From: an uncultured Coleofasciculus sp.
Lineage (GTDB): Bacteria; Cyanobacteriota; Cyanobacteriia; Cyanobacteriales; Coleofasciculaceae
NCBI GenBank assembly: GCA_902805485.1
Contig: CADCTM010000683.1
Location: 1-8,906 of the forward strand
Length of the DNA stretch: 8,906 nt
Direction: 5' to 3'
The notes under the pieces are model-generated. The model saw only the letters and a list, made by a program, of their open reading frames with translations. It ran no database searches and had not been told where the DNA came from. Both the position numbers and the translations under genes were made by a program. Shown in pieces: positions 6,396 to 8,906 of the stretch (its first letter is position 1; every line of letters starts with the position of its first letter).

Positions 6396-8354
6396 TTAGA
6401 AGGTGAAGGTGGTTCTGAGTGTCCCAATCACGATGTCATCGTTGTTACGGTTCTGATTCGGATTGGTAATCCAGATGATGCCTGGAGTCAACGAGATATT
6501 ATTCGTCAGTTGGTACTTGTAGAACCCTTCAAAGTGATATCCAATGTCACGCGGAAATCCGTCGGTCGGACGAACTCCAGGAGAGAGACCCCTGAGAGTT
6601 GGTTCTACACCTGCAAATAGTCCCAGAACGTTCCCTTTCTTTCCGAAGTCAGAGAAGGCTACCCCAGCGCCATAAGTCCAGATGTCAGCAGTTCCCTGCT
6701 CAATCAGAATCGCTCTGGTATAGGTTGCAAAACCACTCAAAGAAATGTTGTTACTCAGGCGGAAAGCCGCTTCTGCTCCATAGGAATTACTGACGACTGG
6801 AGTAAAGGGCAGAGCAAAGTTTGTGTTTGAGGGATTGTTGGCTAAGGTGGTACCAACCACACGAGAACCGTCGGTACTGTCACCAAAATTAAAGATGTCC
6901 GTGTTGCTGTTGTGGTAGGAGTGGACATAGGTTAGACCTACACCGATGCGATCGCCTAAATTGAAATTTAGCTGCCCCAACGCTGAGTAATTTCCATCAA
7001 ATAAACCGTTTTTTTCGCTAGGATCGTTTGCTCCAGGTCCTGCCAAGTAACCTACGGTGAGCGTGCTAGGTCCTAAGATACTTTGTAGCGGACCGACACC
7101 TAGACTAATTGCGGCACCCGAACCCCCACCAATTCGATAGATCGGATTGTACGAGGCAAAGGTGGAAAGCGCTCCATTGCCACCATCGTCGTCATCAAAG
7201 TAAGGATTGAGCGTAGGAACATAGTCACGATGATTTCCACCAAAGGCAGAAACTAAAACTTTCGAGCTGCCAAAATTGAAGAAATACTCCAACTTATCAA
7301 GATTGATGTTGTTGTTGGTGGTTCGTGTGATGTTGAAGGTCTGGTTGCCCTCGGCTGTATCAGCAAATCCTGGTAGAGGATCGTCATCAAAGAATCCTAC
7401 TGGAGCATCAGGTTTGGAAAAAGCAAGAGCATTACTCGCAGAAAGACGAGTTAATAAGCGATCGCGTCCGGTAAAGCTAGTATTGAGACTTAAGCGCACC
7501 CGATTTTGAAAGACAGTATTGTTACTAACTGCCTGGTTAAACTCATCCGTGACTGCGAAAATCGCTTCTCCCTGAAGCTTAGTAGTTGTGGAGAACTGAC
7601 GGCTTTCTAAGAATGCCACGCGACCATCTAGCTTATCAACTCTTGCCCCTAATGTGGTCAGTTCGGTTCTAAATTCCGTAACCAACCGTTGCAGTGTTTC
7701 TAAGTCTGATTTTCTTACAAAGTCTGCGGTGCTGGTTTGAATTAAACGCTCAACTTGATTTAGACAAGCATTTAATCCGGCAGCAAATTCATAACGACTG
7801 GTGGCGCGATTTCCTCGGAATGTGCCATCGGGATAACCCGCAATACACCCGTAGCGTTCTACAAGACTTCGTAGCGCTTCAAATGCCCAGTCTCCAGGTG
7901 AAACATCCCGCAGTTGGGAGACGTTTGTAACTTGGTCAAGGGCGGTGCTGTTATCTTCAGAGCTATCTTGGTTGATTGGCTCTAAAACATCGTTAGGGTT
8001 AGTCGGTACGGCTTCGGTAAGTGGGGCAAGTGTTTTGTTTGAAGCTGGGACTTTAACTTCACCAGCTTTTTGCTCTCCTGAAGCTTGTGTGGCAGGCGTT
8101 GCAATTTTATCTTGTGCAACTGGAGTAGTTGGTGCTATGACGCTAATCAAGTCTGACTTGATAGCAACGTCCAACGTATGCGATTGCACTTCAGGAGCTT
8201 GCTCTTTGGCAGTTTGAAGCTTGGATGTTTCTTGGGAGCGACCGTTAGCTACAAACAAGCTATTATCAGCGCGTACTCTAACCGTAGAAACTAGTAGCAT
8301 TACGCCCAGAACGGCTGGGCTAATAATTAAAGATTTCCACAGTAATTTAGACAT
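6396..8354 (-). CDS. SLH-domain OprB-family outer-membrane porin (cyanobacterial iron uptake porin type)
   Basis: This is a beta-barrel porin of the cyanobacterial outer membrane, anchored to the cell wall by an SLH domain; relatives are annotated as iron uptake porins. The ATG at 8354 has GAGG (8368-8365) upstream. A signal peptide occupies residues 1-29 (cleavage after VRVRA). Next comes a Pro/Ala/Thr-rich low-complexity linker (about 30-145). The SLH domain follows (about 148-200; VSPGDWAFEALRSLVERYGC, GYPDGTFRGNRATSRYEFA), then a predicted coiled coil (about 215-250; TLGARVDKLDGRVAFLE). The OprB barrel runs from about 255 to the end, closing on TLRTTFTF with the terminal Phe typical of BAM substrates. 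Two probable loops are Asp-rich (FFDDDPLPG and YFDDDDGG), possible cation-selectivity elements. Length (652) is normal to slightly long because of the linker. It lies between the small membrane protein (53 bp) and DUF4331 and may be co-transcribed with both. Its iron substrate is family knowledge, not visible here. Confidence 0.93.
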   Translation of the reverse strand: MSKLLWKSLIISPAVLGVMLLVSTVRVRADNSLFVANGRSQETSKLQTAKEQAPEVQSHTLDVAIKSDLISVIAPTTPVAQDKIATPATQASGEQKAGEVKVPASNKTLAPLTEAVPTNPNDVLEPINQDSSEDNSTALDQVTNVSQLRDVSPGDWAFEALRSLVERYGCIAGYPDGTFRGNRATSRYEFAAGLNACLNQVERLIQTSTADFVRKSDLETLQRLVTEFRTELTTLGARVDKLDGRVAFLESRQFSTTTKLQGEAIFAVTDEFNQAVSNNTVFQNRVRLSLNTSFTGRDRLLTRLSASNALAFSKPDAPVGFFDDDPLPGFADTAEGNQTFNITRTTNNNINLDKLEYFFNFGSSKVLVSAFGGNHRDYVPTLNPYFDDDDGGNGALSTFASYNPIYRIGGGSGAAISLGVGPLQSILGPSTLTVGYLAGPGANDPSEKNGLFDGNYSALGQLNFNLGDRIGVGLTYVHSYHNSNTDIFNFGDSTDGSRVVGTTLANNPSNTNFALPFTPVVSNSYGAEAAFRLSNNISLSGFATYTRAILIEQGTADIWTYGAGVAFSDFGKKGNVLGLFAGVEPTLRGLSPGVRPTDGFPRDIGYHFEGFYKYQLTNNISLTPGIIWITNPNQNRNNDDIVIGTLRTTFTF

Positions 8355-8364
8355 CGTATCTTTT

Positions 8365-8368
8365 CCTC
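8365..8368 (-). promoter_or_regulatory. Ribosome binding site of the porin gene
   Basis: GAGG on the minus strand, ten bases before the ATG at 8354, fixes the porin start. The 53 bp gap to the upstream gene has an A/T-rich stretch but no promoter I can defend. Confidence 0.5.
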
Positions 8369-8407
8369 ACACCCTATTTACAAATTTTTTTCTAAAACTC
8401 CACCGCT

Positions 8408-8884
8408 CTAAGTATCGCGTAAAGTTCTTGGTCTTAGGACACCTCTGTGAGTTCGCCCTACACTATCTCCTGCAAGTAGCGCGGCAATAATACCTCCCCC
8501 AAAAGATAGGAGTCCTAAATATACTGGAGGTAATTGTCGATTGTCTAAGAGGGGATAAGCAGCTAGGTAGCTAGCTTCGCTGTCTGCGATTTCGCGATCG
8601 CATACAGGATTATCCGGAGTTGATGAGTAAAGGGTTTTTTGGAGTTGATAGTCCTGGCAGGTCTGGCTGGTTATGTGAAAATGGGGCTGGATTAGTAGGG
8701 GTAATAAAAATAATCCCAATCCCAGAGTGATATAAATAGGGATGAGCTTTTTACTGATAAGCTTTACTCGACTTGGCTTGTACCGACGCCAAGTATAAAC
8801 GCTTGCGACACCCAGTAACCCGCTTATCACTAGTGTGACCAGCAGTTGTAGGTTCATAGCTAGGGAATGCGATAGCTGAAACAT
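8408..8884 (-). CDS. Hypothetical three-span membrane protein
   Basis: I do not recognise a family. The 158-residue product has three hydrophobic segments: about 11-29 (LQLLVTLVISGLLGVASVY), about 46-65 (LIPIYITLGLGLFLLPLLI) and about 120-139 (VYLGLLSFGGGIIAALLAG). Between the second and third is a polar stretch of about 55 residues with two cysteines (TCQDYQ and PVCDRE), which could form a disulfide if it faces the periplasm. The basic segments RRYKPSRVKLISKK (after the first span) and GRTHRGVLRPR (C-terminus) lie on the opposite side by simple topology, which fits the positive-inside rule. The ATG at 8884 is supported by AGAGG (8900-8896) 11 bases upstream; an ATG at 8857 is a weaker alternative. 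It is the first gene of the minus-strand run in view, 53 bp before the porin, so it may share the porin's transcript. Confidence 0.72.
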   Translation of the reverse strand: MFQLSHSLAMNLQLLVTLVISGLLGVASVYTWRRYKPSRVKLISKKLIPIYITLGLGLFLLPLLIQPHFHITSQTCQDYQLQKTLYSSTPDNPVCDREIADSEASYLAAYPLLDNRQLPPVYLGLLSFGGGIIAALLAGDSVGRTHRGVLRPRTLRDT

Positions 8885-8906
8885 ACTAAATTCTACCTCT
8901 TGCGAA

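Larger units (their letters stand above)
2259..8601. repeat. HIP1 octamers (six dispersed copies)
   Basis: The palindrome GCGATCGC, the cyanobacterial HIP1 element, occurs at 2259-2266, 2862-2869, 4863-4870, 6948-6955, 7458-7465 and 8594-8601, all within genes. None is present in bases 1-2258. The coordinates span the first to the last copy; this is a dispersed motif, not a continuous repeat. Confidence 0.9.

Noticed and set aside
7945..8217. Plus-strand 90-codon frame opposite the porin linker
   Set aside because: Antisense shadow of the low-complexity Pro/Ala/Thr linker; no recognisable protein features.

Overview
The window looks like chromosomal DNA from a cyanobacterium, probably a filamentous or otherwise large-genome lineage. 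The evidence is six copies of the HIP1 octamer GCGATCGC, an SLH-domain OprB-type porin of the cyanobacterial 'iron uptake porin' type, an IS701-like transposase of a type common in cyanobacteria, and a fragment of Cas12k, the effector of CRISPR-associated transposons (CAST), which are known from cyanobacteria.

Region 1 (1 to about 2030) is a mobile-element graveyard. It opens inside a forward-strand reading frame that is an unmistakable internal piece of Cas12k. The piece runs off the left edge. On the right it is cut, just before the RuvC-like half, by a 1.17 kb insertion sequence (677-1846). That element carries one intact minus-strand transposase and has imperfect 29 bp terminal inverted repeats. 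No cas12k tail, tracrRNA or CRISPR repeats reappear beyond the IS, and there is no perfect target duplication. Insertion followed by loss of the adjacent DNA fits best. The CAST is therefore probably dead as a type V-K system, unless another copy exists. The 183 bases between the IS and the next gene hold a possible 27-residue basic ORF and a terminator-like hairpin.

Region 2 (2030 to 8884) is five genes in a row on the minus strand, so transcription runs from right to left. In that order they are a 158-residue unknown three-span membrane protein, a 652-residue SLH/OprB outer-membrane porin, an exported DUF4331 protein, an exported TPR protein, and an RcnA/NicO-family nickel/cobalt transporter with a large extracytoplasmic N-terminal domain and a loop carrying about 27 histidines. 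The last three are tightly packed (5 bp between DUF4331 and TPR; 44 bp, or a TTGA overlap, between TPR and NicO) and are very likely one operon. The porin and the 158-residue gene may be co-transcribed with them.

Every protein of region 2 is predicted to sit in, or be exported to, the envelope. The inferred theme is movement or buffering of a divalent metal across the outer membrane, periplasm and inner membrane. The substrate, the direction of transport and the role of DUF4331 cannot be settled from sequence. HIP1 sites are all in region 2 and absent from the first 2.2 kb, which agrees with region 1 being acquired DNA.
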